DNA of 5,708 nucleotides, from contig JAKZRT010000063.1 of the NCBI GenBank assembly GCA_047518005.1, positions 1 through 5,708 of the forward strand. Direction: 5' to 3'. Below are positions 1 through 5,706 of the stretch, piece by piece. Every line of letters begins with the position of its first letter. Positions within the stretch are counted from its first letter, which is position 1. Origin of the DNA: JAKZRT01 sp047518005 (GTDB taxonomy: Bacteria; Pseudomonadota; Alphaproteobacteria; Rhodobacterales; Rhodobacteraceae). The notes beneath the pieces are model-generated. The model was given only the letters and a program-made list of their open reading frames with translations. It did no database searches and was not told the origin of the DNA. A program made the position numbers and the translations under genes.

Positions 1-74
1 CCCGAAGGCACCCCGGTTTCGATTCACCCATCGGGTGTGCCATATCCGCCGCTCCATGTATGCTACAACTTCAT

Positions 75-92
75 GATTCTTATAGCAGAATC
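75..92. repeat. Small perfect inverted repeat (hairpin) in the leader
   Basis: GATTCT (75-80) and AGAATC (87-92) are perfect reverse complements around the 6-nt loop TATAGC. It sits in the only AT-rich patch upstream of fghA. No T-tract follows, so it is not an obvious intrinsic terminator. It could be an operator-like palindrome or a chance match; six base pairs is weak evidence. Confidence 0.3.
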
Positions 93-301
93 GCCTTCTC
101 GCCGCACTGAATATCGACGATACTTGGGAAATGCGGGTTCAGTTAGAGCGCGACGCCAAAGGCGGTGCAAAACCTTGTCGCTCTGTCACCCGTTGCGCAC
201 CAGGAACGTGTCATCCGTGGTTGGCGCGGCTGGCGGTCCCTGGCACCGGGCGCTTGCCCCGCTCAGTGGCGCAGGGTAGCCATATCCGGCATGAGTTGGC
301 C

Positions 302-306
302 GAGGG
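302..306 (+). promoter_or_regulatory. Ribosome binding site for fghA
   Basis: GAGGG lies 4 nt before the ATG at 311, or 7 nt before an in-frame GTG at 314. The spacing therefore leaves open a GTG start one codon later, which would change the protein only by its first residue. Confidence 0.45.
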
Positions 307-310
307 CTGC

Positions 311-1150
311 ATGGTGCTGACAACGATATCGGAAAATGCCGCCTTTGAAGGGGTTCAGGGGGTTTATACCCATGCCTCGACCGCCTGCGGTTGCGACATG
401 ACCTTTGGCCTCTTTCTGCCCGCCGAGGCCAGGACAGGTCCGGTGCCAGCGCTTTGGTTCCTGGCGGGGCTGACCTGCACGCATGAAAACGCCATGCTCA
501 AGACCGGCGCCCAGGCCTGGGCCGCCGAAGCCGGCATCGCGTTGGTCTTTCCCGACACCTCGCCGCGGGGCGCGGGCGTTTCTGATGACGAGGCCTACGA
601 CCTGGGTCAGGGCGCCGGGTTTTACGTCAACGCCACGCACAGCCCCTAGGCACCGCATTTCCGGATGTGGGAGTATGTCACCGACGAACTGCCAGTCCTG
701 ATCGCCGCGAATTTCGCAATCGATAGCCACCGGCAGGGCATCACCGGCCATTCGATGGGCGGGCATGGGGCGCTGACCATCGCGATGACCCTGCCCGACC
801 GCTATCGCAGCGTGTCGGCCTTTGCGCCGATCTCGAATCCCTGCGCGTCGGACTGGGGTCGCAAGCAGTTCAGTGCCTATCTGGGGTCCGACGAAAGGGC
901 CTGGGCGGCCCATGACGCCAGCCTGTTGATGGCCGCACGCGGCTTCGACGGTCCAGTGCTGGTCGATACCGGAACCGACGACCAGTTCATCGACCTGCTG
1001 CGCCCCGAGGCGTTGGCCGCCGCCGTCGCGACGCGCCGCCAGCAGGCAGTTTTGCGGCTGCAACCGGGCTATGACCACAGTTACTTTTTTGTGTCGACCT
1101 TTATGCAAGACCATGTCGCGTTCCACGCTGAGAAACTCTACGACGGATGA
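311..1150 (+). pseudogene. fghA: S-formylglutathione hydrolase, interrupted by an in-frame amber codon
   Basis: The family hydrolyses S-formylglutathione to formate and glutathione, the last step of glutathione-dependent formaldehyde detoxification in the cytosol. Read through the stop, the frame gives 279 residues, the normal length for FghA/FrmB/esterase D. Family blocks are in order: LAGLTCTHEN, PDTSPRG, DLGQGAGFYVNAT, the nucleophile elbow GHSMGGHGA (Ser148), DTGTDDQF (catalytic Asp, 223 or 224) and GYDHSYFF (His256). The ATG at 311 has a GAGGG at 302-306, and the protein starts as in homologs (MVLTTISEN). Codon 113 (647-649) is TAG where homologs have Trp in the segment ATxxPW; the frame continues immediately as APHFRMWEYVTDELP. 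A single G-to-A change of TGG at 648 explains it. No frameshift is present, and the rest looks well conserved, so the lesion is recent, suppressed, or a sequencing error. The catalytic residues all lie after the stop; an ATG at 665 could restart, but has no clear ribosome binding site and would lack the N-terminal half of the fold. sthA begins 3 bp downstream. Confidence 0.93.
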
Positions 1151-1153
1151 ACC

Positions 1154-2581
1154 ATGGCTGATTACGACCTCATCATCATCGGGTCCGGACCCGCCGGGAA
1201 AGCCGCTGCCATTCAGGCCGGCAAGCTGAAACGCAAAGTTTTGTGCATCGACCGCAAGGACCGGCTGGGCGGCGTGTCGGTGCATACCGGCACGATCCCG
1301 TCGAAAACCCTGCGCGAGACGGTTCTGAACCTCAGCGGCTGGCGCGAGCGGGCGTTTTATGGCCGGTCTTACCGGGTCAAAGACGATGTCAGCGCCCAGG
1401 ACCTGCGGGTGCGGCTGCACAAGACGCTGGATTACGAGGTTGACGTTCTGGAGCATCAGTTCAACCGCAATCACATCGAAACGCTGATGGGGCTGGCCAC
1501 GTTTATTGGCTCGCACGAGGTGGAGGTGGCCACCGAGGCCGGGGAAACCACGCGCCTGACTGCGGACCGGTTTTTGATAGTGACCGGAACCAAGACCCTT
1601 CGCCCCAAATGGGTGCCGTTCAATGGCTCGACTATTGTGGACAGCGATGAGTTTCTGGAAATGGGTCAGATACCGCGGTCGCTGGTGGTGGTTGGTGCCG
1701 GAGTGATCGGAGTGGAATATGCCACGATGTTCTCGACGCTCGACGTGCGGGTGACGCTGATTGAACCGCGCGACAGCATCCTCGATTTCATCGACCGTAC
1801 GCTGGTCCAGGAATTCATCCACGAGATCCGTGAAAACGGGGTCGATCTGCGGCTGGGATCGGAAATTTCCAGCATCGAAGACGCCGGAAACCAAGTCGAG
1901 GTGACGCTGGAAAATGGGCGGCATGTGCGCGCCGAGATGCTGTTGTTTGCCGCCGGCCGCCTGGGGGCCACCGACAAGCTGAAGGTGGGTGCTGCCGGGC
2001 TGACCACCGACGACCGGGGGCGGCTGGTGGTGGACCGCAAGACCTATCAGACGCCAGTGCCGCACATCTATGCGGCGGGCGATGTGATCGGGCATCCGTC
2101 GCTGGCCTCGACCGCCCTGCAACAAGGTCGCGTGGCGGCCTGTCACGCGCTGGAAACGCCGACGCTGCCCGAATCACCGTGGTTTCCATATGGCATCTAT
2201 TCGGTGCCCGAAATTTCGACCTGCGGCATGTCCGAAGAGGAAATGGATGAACGCGGCATCCCCTACGAGGTCGGTATCGCCCGGTTCCGCGAGACCAGTC
2301 GCGGCCATATCATGGGGCTGGAACACGGCATGCTGAAGATGTTGGTCAGCCTGAAAACCCGCCGCGTGCTGGGGGTCCAGATCGTCGGCGAAGGCGCGAC
2401 CGAGCTGATCCATATCGCGCAAGCGGTGCTGAACCTGAAGGGCACGGTCGATTATTTCGTGCAAAACACGTTCAATTATCCGACCCTGGCCGAAGCCTAC
2501 CGGGTTGCGGGCCTCGACGCGTTCAACCGGATGCCGGTCCCCGACGCATTCAAGGTATCGCGCAAAGCACCCGGCGAATAA
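1154..2581 (+). CDS. sthA: Si-specific NAD(P)+ transhydrogenase (soluble pyridine nucleotide transhydrogenase)
   Basis: This cytosolic FAD enzyme transfers hydride between NADPH and NAD+ and so balances the two nucleotide pools. The protein has 475 residues, close to E. coli SthA (466). It shows an N-terminal FAD-binding GSGPAG (10-15), the pseudo-redox segment GGVSVHTGTIPSK (39-51), a second nucleotide-binding GAGVIG (181-186), the FAD-contacting YAAGDVIG (306-313), and a C-terminal dimerisation domain with NYPTLAEAYR (441-450). In dihydrolipoamide dehydrogenase and its relatives the 39-51 segment carries CxxxxC; here both positions are replaced (Ser42, Thr47). The C-terminal His-Glu dyad motif HPTxSE is replaced by NYPTLAEAYR, as in SthA. 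These two changes separate it from lipoamide dehydrogenase and mercuric or glutathione reductases. The ATG follows the fghA stop by 3 bp, with a weak GGA at 1145-1147, so translation may depend partly on ribosomes leaving fghA. Its stop overlaps the next start as TAATG. Confidence 0.95.
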   Translation: MADYDLIIIGSGPAGKAAAIQAGKLKRKVLCIDRKDRLGGVSVHTGTIPSKTLRETVLNLSGWRERAFYGRSYRVKDDVSAQDLRVRLHKTLDYEVDVLEHQFNRNHIETLMGLATFIGSHEVEVATEAGETTRLTADRFLIVTGTKTLRPKWVPFNGSTIVDSDEFLEMGQIPRSLVVVGAGVIGVEYATMFSTLDVRVTLIEPRDSILDFIDRTLVQEFIHEIRENGVDLRLGSEISSIEDAGNQVEVTLENGRHVRAEMLLFAAGRLGATDKLKVGAAGLTTDDRGRLVVDRKTYQTPVPHIYAAGDVIGHPSLASTALQQGRVAACHALETPTLPESPWFPYGIYSVPEISTCGMSEEEMDERGIPYEVGIARFRETSRGHIMGLEHGMLKMLVSLKTRRVLGVQIVGEGATELIHIAQAVLNLKGTVDYFVQNTFNYPTLAEAYRVAGLDAFNRMPVPDAFKVSRKAPGE

Positions 2582-3033
2582 TGATCTATGTCGATGCCGA
2601 CGCCTGCCCGGTCAAAGCCGAAGCCGAGCGCGTGGCCACGCGGCTGGGTGTACCCCTGGTGATCGTTTCGAACGGCGGTATCCGGCCATCGGCCAACCCA
2701 CTGGTTCAGACGGTGATCGTCGATGCCGGGCCGGATGCGGCGGACAAGTGGATCGCCGAGCGGGCCGGACCGGGTGATGTGGTGGTGACCAGCGATATTC
2801 CCTTGGCGGCACGGGTCATTGAAAACGGCGCTGCAATTATCAAACACAACGGCGAGGCGCTGGGCGAGGCCAATATCGGTAACGTGCTGGCCACCCGCGA
2901 CCTCATGACCGACCTGCGCGCCGCTGATCCGTTTCGTCAGGGTGGCGGGCAAAGTTTTTCCAGGGCCGACCGGTCGCGGTTTCTGCAAGCGCTGGATCGG
3001 GCCGCGCGAAAGGCGATGTCGCAGGCAGAATAG
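2581..3033 (+). CDS. yaiI: YaiI/YqxD family protein (UPF0178, DUF188)
   Basis: A 150-residue protein matching the length and layout of E. coli YaiI (152 residues). The family signature is clear: VDADACP at residues 4-10, TSDIPLAARVIENGA at 70-84, and the C-terminal RDLMTDLRA with a GG-x-SFSRADRSRF segment (121-134). The acidic N-terminal DAD and Asp72 resemble metal-binding aspartates of PIN-like nuclease folds, and the family has been suggested to be PIN-related, but its biochemical role is not established, so I name only the family. The ATG shares its A with the TAA of sthA; no good Shine-Dalgarno is visible (only GGCG just upstream), which favours termination-reinitiation coupling to sthA. 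No signal peptide or membrane segment; probably cytosolic. Confidence 0.93.
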   Translation: MIYVDADACPVKAEAERVATRLGVPLVIVSNGGIRPSANPLVQTVIVDAGPDAADKWIAERAGPGDVVVTSDIPLAARVIENGAAIIKHNGEALGEANIGNVLATRDLMTDLRAADPFRQGGGQSFSRADRSRFLQALDRAARKAMSQAE

Positions 3034-3064
3034 ACGTGTCGCACGATCGCAGCCACCAAACCCC

Positions 3065-4024
3065 ATGACCGACGCGGTATCACCTCGGGCCACGCTTGGC
3101 GGCGCGCCCTTTGCCGCTGCCGCGATGGTGTTTTTCACCATGAACGATGCGGCGATCAAAGCGCTGAGCGGGGCTTACCCGCTGCACGAAATCGTGCTGA
3201 TCCGGTCATTGCTGGCGCTGGTTATTGTCGTGGTATTGTCGCTGACGCTCGGCGGCGGTCTCGGGGCACTGAAAACCAGCCGCCCGGTGATTTCGCTTTT
3301 GCGCGGGGCTTTCATGGTGGCGGCCAACATGCTCTTTTTCCTCGGCCTTGCCGCGATGCCCTTGGCCGAGGCTTCGGCGGTGTTTTTCGTCAGCCCGCTG
3401 GTGATCACCGCGTTTTCGGTGATCTTCCTGCGCGAGCGGGTCGGTCCGCGCCGCTGGATCGCGGTGTTGGTGGGTCTTGCTGGGGTGCTGGTCATCATCC
3501 GCCCCGGGTCAGAGGCGTTTCAGCCCGCCGCACTTTTGCCAATGGCCGCTGCCGTCTGCTATGCGGGCCTGCAAATGCTGACCCGCGTGATCGGGCGCAC
3601 CGACACAACGCTGTCGATGATCTTCTGGATCCAGTTGGTTTTCATATTCGTCGCGATTGCGATTGGCTTGACTGTCGGCGACGGTCGGTTTGCCGAACAG
3701 GAAAGCCCGTCGCTGGCGTTTTTCTTTCGCGGCTGGGTCTGGCCGGGCCCTGCGCATTACCTGCGGCTTGCGTCTTTGGGCCTGATCCTGGTGGCCGCGG
3801 CCTGGCTGATCAGTCGTGCCTATACGGTCAGCGAGGCGGCGCTGGTGGCGCCGTTCGAATATATCGCCGTGCCGCTGGCAGTTTTCTGGGGCTACGTGGT
3901 GTTCGACGAATGGCCCGATACCAGCGCCTGGACCGGCATCACCCTGATCATCGGCGCCGGGCTGTTCTTGATGTGGCGCGAGGTGCGGCTGAACCGCACC
4001 CAGCCCCGGACGGCGCAGCGCTGA
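3065..4024 (+). CDS. DMT family transporter (two EamA domains)
   Basis: A 319-residue inner-membrane protein of the drug/metabolite transporter superfamily. Hydrophobic stretches suggest about ten transmembrane helices in two EamA repeats, roughly 15-147 and 157-304. Each repeat ends in the typical way: FLRERVGPRRW followed by GVLVIIRPG in the first, and VFDEWPD followed by GITLIIGAGLFL in the second. Charged, short cytosolic tails flank them (REVRLNRTQPRTAQR at the C-terminus). A longer hydrophilic linker (about 205-232) separates the first helices of the second repeat. Substrate cannot be told: DMT members export amino acids, metabolites or drugs, and neighbouring genes do not decide it. 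The ATG at 3065 is the only sensible start after the yaiI stop (31 bp), since the frame upstream encodes non-membrane sequence inside yaiI; no Shine-Dalgarno is evident, so initiation may be weak or coupled. Confidence 0.9.
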   Translation: MTDAVSPRATLGGAPFAAAAMVFFTMNDAAIKALSGAYPLHEIVLIRSLLALVIVVVLSLTLGGGLGALKTSRPVISLLRGAFMVAANMLFFLGLAAMPLAEASAVFFVSPLVITAFSVIFLRERVGPRRWIAVLVGLAGVLVIIRPGSEAFQPAALLPMAAAVCYAGLQMLTRVIGRTDTTLSMIFWIQLVFIFVAIAIGLTVGDGRFAEQESPSLAFFFRGWVWPGPAHYLRLASLGLILVAAAWLISRAYTVSEAALVAPFEYIAVPLAVFWGYVVFDEWPDTSAWTGITLIIGAGLFLMWREVRLNRTQPRTAQR

Positions 4025-4061
4025 CATCGCCGCGCGCGCCTGTTAGGAAGCGTGGAAAACC

Positions 4062-4065
4062 GGAG
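4062..4065 (+). promoter_or_regulatory. Ribosome binding site fixing the HAD gene start
   Basis: GGAG lies 6 nt before the ATG at 4072. The reading frame is open far upstream into the transporter gene, so this site, plus the HAD motif I beginning only a few residues later, decides the start. Confidence 0.7.
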
Positions 4066-4071
4066 CCGCCG

Positions 4072-4686
4072 ATGACCCCCAAAGCCGCCGTTTTCGACAT
4101 CGGCAACGTGCTGATCAACTGGCAACCCGAGGCCTATTACGACGCCCGGATCGGGCCGGAACGGCGGCGCGCCTTTTTCGATGCGGTGCCGATGTATGCG
4201 ATCAATCTGCGCTCGGACGCGGGCGAATCTCTGGGTGCTTTGACCGACGAGGCGGTGGGCACTTATCCCGATTGGGCGGTCGAGATCAGGGCCTGGCGCG
4301 AGCACTTTCTGGACATATGCACGCCGGCAATCGACGGGTCAGTAACTGTGCTCGAGGCGCTGAAGGCGCGAGAGATACCCTTGTTTACCCTGACGAATTT
4401 CGGTGACGAGACCTTTGATCTGGCGCGCGCGGCCTATCCGTTTCTCGACCTTTTCGACGCGCATTTCGTGTCGGCCCGACTGAGAATGCTGAAGCCGGAT
4501 CCGGCGTTTTATGCCGCGCTGGAAAACAGTACCGGGTTCTCGGGGTCCGAGATCATTTTTGCCGATGACCGCGCCGATAACATCGCGGCAGCGCGCGAAC
4601 GCGGCTGGCAGGTGCATCATTTTGACGGGCCCGATGGTTGGCGAGGCGCACTGGTCGCCGCCGGTCTTCTGGAGCGGGCGAAATGA
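4072..4686 (+). CDS. HAD-superfamily hydrolase, YihX-like (subfamily IA)
   Basis: A 204-residue cytosolic haloacid dehalogenase-like hydrolase, similar in length and motif order to E. coli YihX (alpha-D-glucose-1-phosphate phosphatase). Motif I is VFDIGNVLINW with the nucleophile Asp9; motif II is LFTLTNF with Thr108; motif III is Lys141 in MLKPDPAFY; motif IV is FADDRADNI with Asp165-Asp166. The residue two after the nucleophile is Gly11, not the usual general-acid Asp; this FDxGNV form is seen in YihX-type members, so it marks the subfamily rather than damage. The cap lies at about 18-95. A sugar-phosphate or similar small phosphoester is the likely substrate, but this is not shown by the sequence. 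The ATG at 4072 has GGAG at 4062-4065, 6 nt away, which decides this start over upstream in-frame codons inside the transporter gene. The stop overlaps the next start by ATGA (4683-4686). Confidence 0.9.
   Translation: MTPKAAVFDIGNVLINWQPEAYYDARIGPERRRAFFDAVPMYAINLRSDAGESLGALTDEAVGTYPDWAVEIRAWREHFLDICTPAIDGSVTVLEALKAREIPLFTLTNFGDETFDLARAAYPFLDLFDAHFVSARLRMLKPDPAFYAALENSTGFSGSEIIFADDRADNIAAARERGWQVHHFDGPDGWRGALVAAGLLERAK
4671..4674 (+). promoter_or_regulatory. Ribosome binding site fixing the cyclodeaminase gene start
   Basis: GGAG lies 8 nt before the ATG at 4683, inside the last codons of the HAD gene. It supports the ATG at 4683 rather than the in-frame ATG at 4638, which would add 15 arginine-rich residues not expected in this family. 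Confidence 0.7.
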
Positions 4687-5588
4687 GTGTGCAGATCGTC
4701 GGGCCCGAGGCCGGGGCCCGTCTTGACTGGATCGAACTGACCGATGCGATCGCTGCGGGCCACAACCTGCCCAAGGCCCAAATCACCGACAGCCTCATTT
4801 CTCGCGGGCCGGACACCATGCTCAGCCGCGCCGCCTGGATCGACGGTCTGGGGCTGGCGGTAAAAACGGCGACTGTATTTCCGGGCAACGCCGCCCAAGG
4901 CAAGCCGATGATCGGCGGATCGGTCAGCCTCTTTGCCGACGAGGACGGTGCGCTCGAAGCGCTGATCGACTTCGCGCTGGTTACCCGCTGGAAAACCGCC
5001 GCCGACAGCCTTCTGGCCGCACGGCGCCTGGCCAGGCCCGACAGCCGCCGCATACTGATCGTCGGCGCGGGCACGGTGGGGCGCAGCCTGCGCTCGGCCT
5101 ACGGCGCATTATTTCCCGAAGCGCAGTTTACCGTCTGGAACCGCTCGCCCGAGGGCGCCATGGCCTTTCAGCGCGATTTCCCCGACACCGCAATCGCCAG
5201 CGACCTGCAAGCGGCGGTCGGCACGGCAGACATCATCACATCGGCCACCATGTCTAGCGAGCCAATCATTCGGGGCGACTGGCTGCGCCCGGGCCAGCAC
5301 ATCGATCTGATCGGGGCCTACCGCGCGGACATGCGCGAGGCCGATGACACGGCGCTAAAACGCGCCCGGATTTTCGTCGACAGTTTCGACACAACTTTGG
5401 ACCACATTGGCGAGCTGAAAACTCCTATCGAAGAAGGTACGATCGCCCGCGCTGACATTCTGGCCGATTTCTACGGGCTTGCCGATTTCGCCCGCAGCTC
5501 GGCCGACGATATCACGCTTTTCAAAAACGGCGGCGGCGCGCATCTCGACCTGATGACCAGCCGTTATATCCTGTCGAGAACATTCTGA
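4683..5588 (+). CDS. Ornithine cyclodeaminase / mu-crystallin family NAD(P)-binding protein
   Basis: A 301-residue cytosolic protein of the family that includes ornithine cyclodeaminase, delta1-pyrroline-2-carboxylate reductase, some alanine dehydrogenases and mu-crystallin; length is normal (about 300-350). Visible blocks: GLAVKTATVFPGN with the substrate-binding Lys61, GGSVSLFADEDG (78-89), TRWKTAADSLLAARRLA (101-117), the Rossmann motif VGAGTVG (127-133), ADIITSATMSSEPII (182-196), HIDLIGAYRADMRE (206-219), VDSFDTTLDHIGEL (232-245) and TLFKNGGGAHLDL (278-290). The family reactions pass through an imine of an amino acid, with NAD(P) as cofactor. Which substrate is used cannot be read from the sequence; ornithine cyclisation and reduction of a cyclic imino acid are both possible, so no symbol is given. 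It overlaps the HAD gene by 4 bp and is last in the run. Its TGA stop lies inside the first copy of an 11-bp direct repeat, so the final codons could have been reset by an insertion, though the C-terminus looks full length. Confidence 0.9.
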   Translation: MSVQIVGPEAGARLDWIELTDAIAAGHNLPKAQITDSLISRGPDTMLSRAAWIDGLGLAVKTATVFPGNAAQGKPMIGGSVSLFADEDGALEALIDFALVTRWKTAADSLLAARRLARPDSRRILIVGAGTVGRSLRSAYGALFPEAQFTVWNRSPEGAMAFQRDFPDTAIASDLQAAVGTADIITSATMSSEPIIRGDWLRPGQHIDLIGAYRADMREADDTALKRARIFVDSFDTTLDHIGELKTPIEEGTIARADILADFYGLADFARSSADDITLFKNGGGAHLDLMTSRYILSRTF

Positions 5589-5596
5589 GTTGACCG
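5586..5596. repeat. Direct repeat TGAGTTGACCG, copy 1
   Basis: The 11-mer recurs exactly at 5611-5621, a 25-bp period. Its first three bases are the stop codon of the upstream gene. Closely spaced direct repeats of this sort occur in subterminal transposase-binding sites (for example IS21-type ends) and in regulator binding sites. No coding frame for a transposase can be confirmed in the window. Confidence 0.6.
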
Positions 5597-5610
5597 GTTT
5601 ATGTACCATA

Positions 5611-5621
5611 TGAGTTGACCG
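5611..5621. repeat. Direct repeat TGAGTTGACCG, copy 2
   Basis: Exact second copy, preceded by the palindrome CATATG (5607-5612). Its last bases also form the left arm of the weak hairpin at 5618-5634. A one-mismatch relative, ATGAGTTGGCCG, occurs at 291-302 upstream of fghA. Confidence 0.6.
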
Positions 5622-5639
5622 CTTCTGTTGCGGTTTCTG
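5618..5639 (+). terminator. Weak candidate intrinsic terminator after the operon
   Basis: ACCGC (5618-5622) pairs with GCGGT (5630-5634) around the loop TTCTGTT, followed by TTTCTGG. It lies 30 bp after the last stop codon, a sensible place to end the transcript. The stem is only five base pairs and the T-run is three or four, so termination would be weak, or Rho-assisted. Confidence 0.3.
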
Positions 5640-5640
5640 G

Positions 5641-5691
5641 CCCTGTGGGGAAGTGGTCGGTCGCGGAGCGGCTGTCCACTTGTCCACAGGG
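5641..5691. repeat. Long inverted repeat with 16-bp arms
   Basis: The arms CCCTGTGGGGAAGTGG (5641-5656) and CCACTTGTCCACAGGG (5676-5691) form 14 Watson-Crick pairs, one G-U pair (5649-5683) and one G-G mismatch (5650-5682), with a 19-nt loop (5657-5675). As RNA it would be a very stable hairpin. No T-tract follows on either strand, so it is not a standard intrinsic terminator. The conserved arms argue for a structural or protein-binding role, or for a piece of a mobile or repeated intergenic element. Confidence 0.7.
5655..5665. repeat. Direct repeat GGTCGGTCGCG, copy 1
   Basis: The 11-mer recurs exactly at 5696-5706. It straddles the left arm and loop of the inverted repeat. Inside it, GGTC occurs twice in tandem. 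Confidence 0.5.
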
Positions 5692-5695
5692 CGCC

Positions 5696-5706
5696 GGTCG
5701 GTCGCG
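5696..5706. repeat. Direct repeat GGTCGGTCGCG, copy 2
   Basis: Exact copy 41 bp from the first, just outside the right arm of the inverted repeat and 2 bp from the window end. The pattern suggests the structured element continues past the window. Confidence 0.5.

Larger units (their letters stand above)
1..310. other. Leader region with no recognisable gene
   Basis: I see no supportable gene in this stretch. The open frames that cross it give arginine- and cysteine-rich, low-complexity-like peptides with no family resemblance. The stretch at about 57-125 is more AT-rich than the rest of the window, which would suit a promoter for the downstream operon, but I cannot point to convincing -35 and -10 boxes. 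It contains a small perfect hairpin (75-92) and an imperfect short repeat (33-48 and 274-288). In related bacteria a glutathione-dependent formaldehyde dehydrogenase gene often lies near fghA; if it is present here it would lie outside the window. Confidence 0.5.

Noticed and set aside
1..42. A tRNA-like 3' end (TTCGATTC followed by a CCA)
   Set aside because: The base before TTC is not the required G, the T-arm does not pair at the right distance from CCA, and no acceptor partner is present.
37..279. A small + strand open frame starting with GTG
   Set aside because: No ribosome binding site, no family resemblance, and a composition that looks like random GC-rich sequence.
647..649. TAG as a pyrrolysine codon
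   Set aside because: The conserved residue is Trp, one base away from TAG, and nothing in the window suggests pyrrolysine machinery.
263..2146. A 627-residue open frame on the minus strand
   Set aside because: It is antisense to fghA and sthA, whose products are recognisable over their full lengths. Its His/Arg/Gln-rich composition is typical of the shadow of a high-GC gene.
4638..4682. An earlier in-frame ATG for the cyclodeaminase gene
   Set aside because: It adds an arginine-rich stretch inside the HAD gene, while the ATG at 4683 has a good GGAG and gives the expected family N-terminus.
5680..5688. DnaA-box-like TTGTCCACA near the 3' hairpin
   Set aside because: It differs from TTATCCACA at a key position, there is no cluster of good boxes or AT-rich unwinding region, and it is better explained as part of the inverted repeat.
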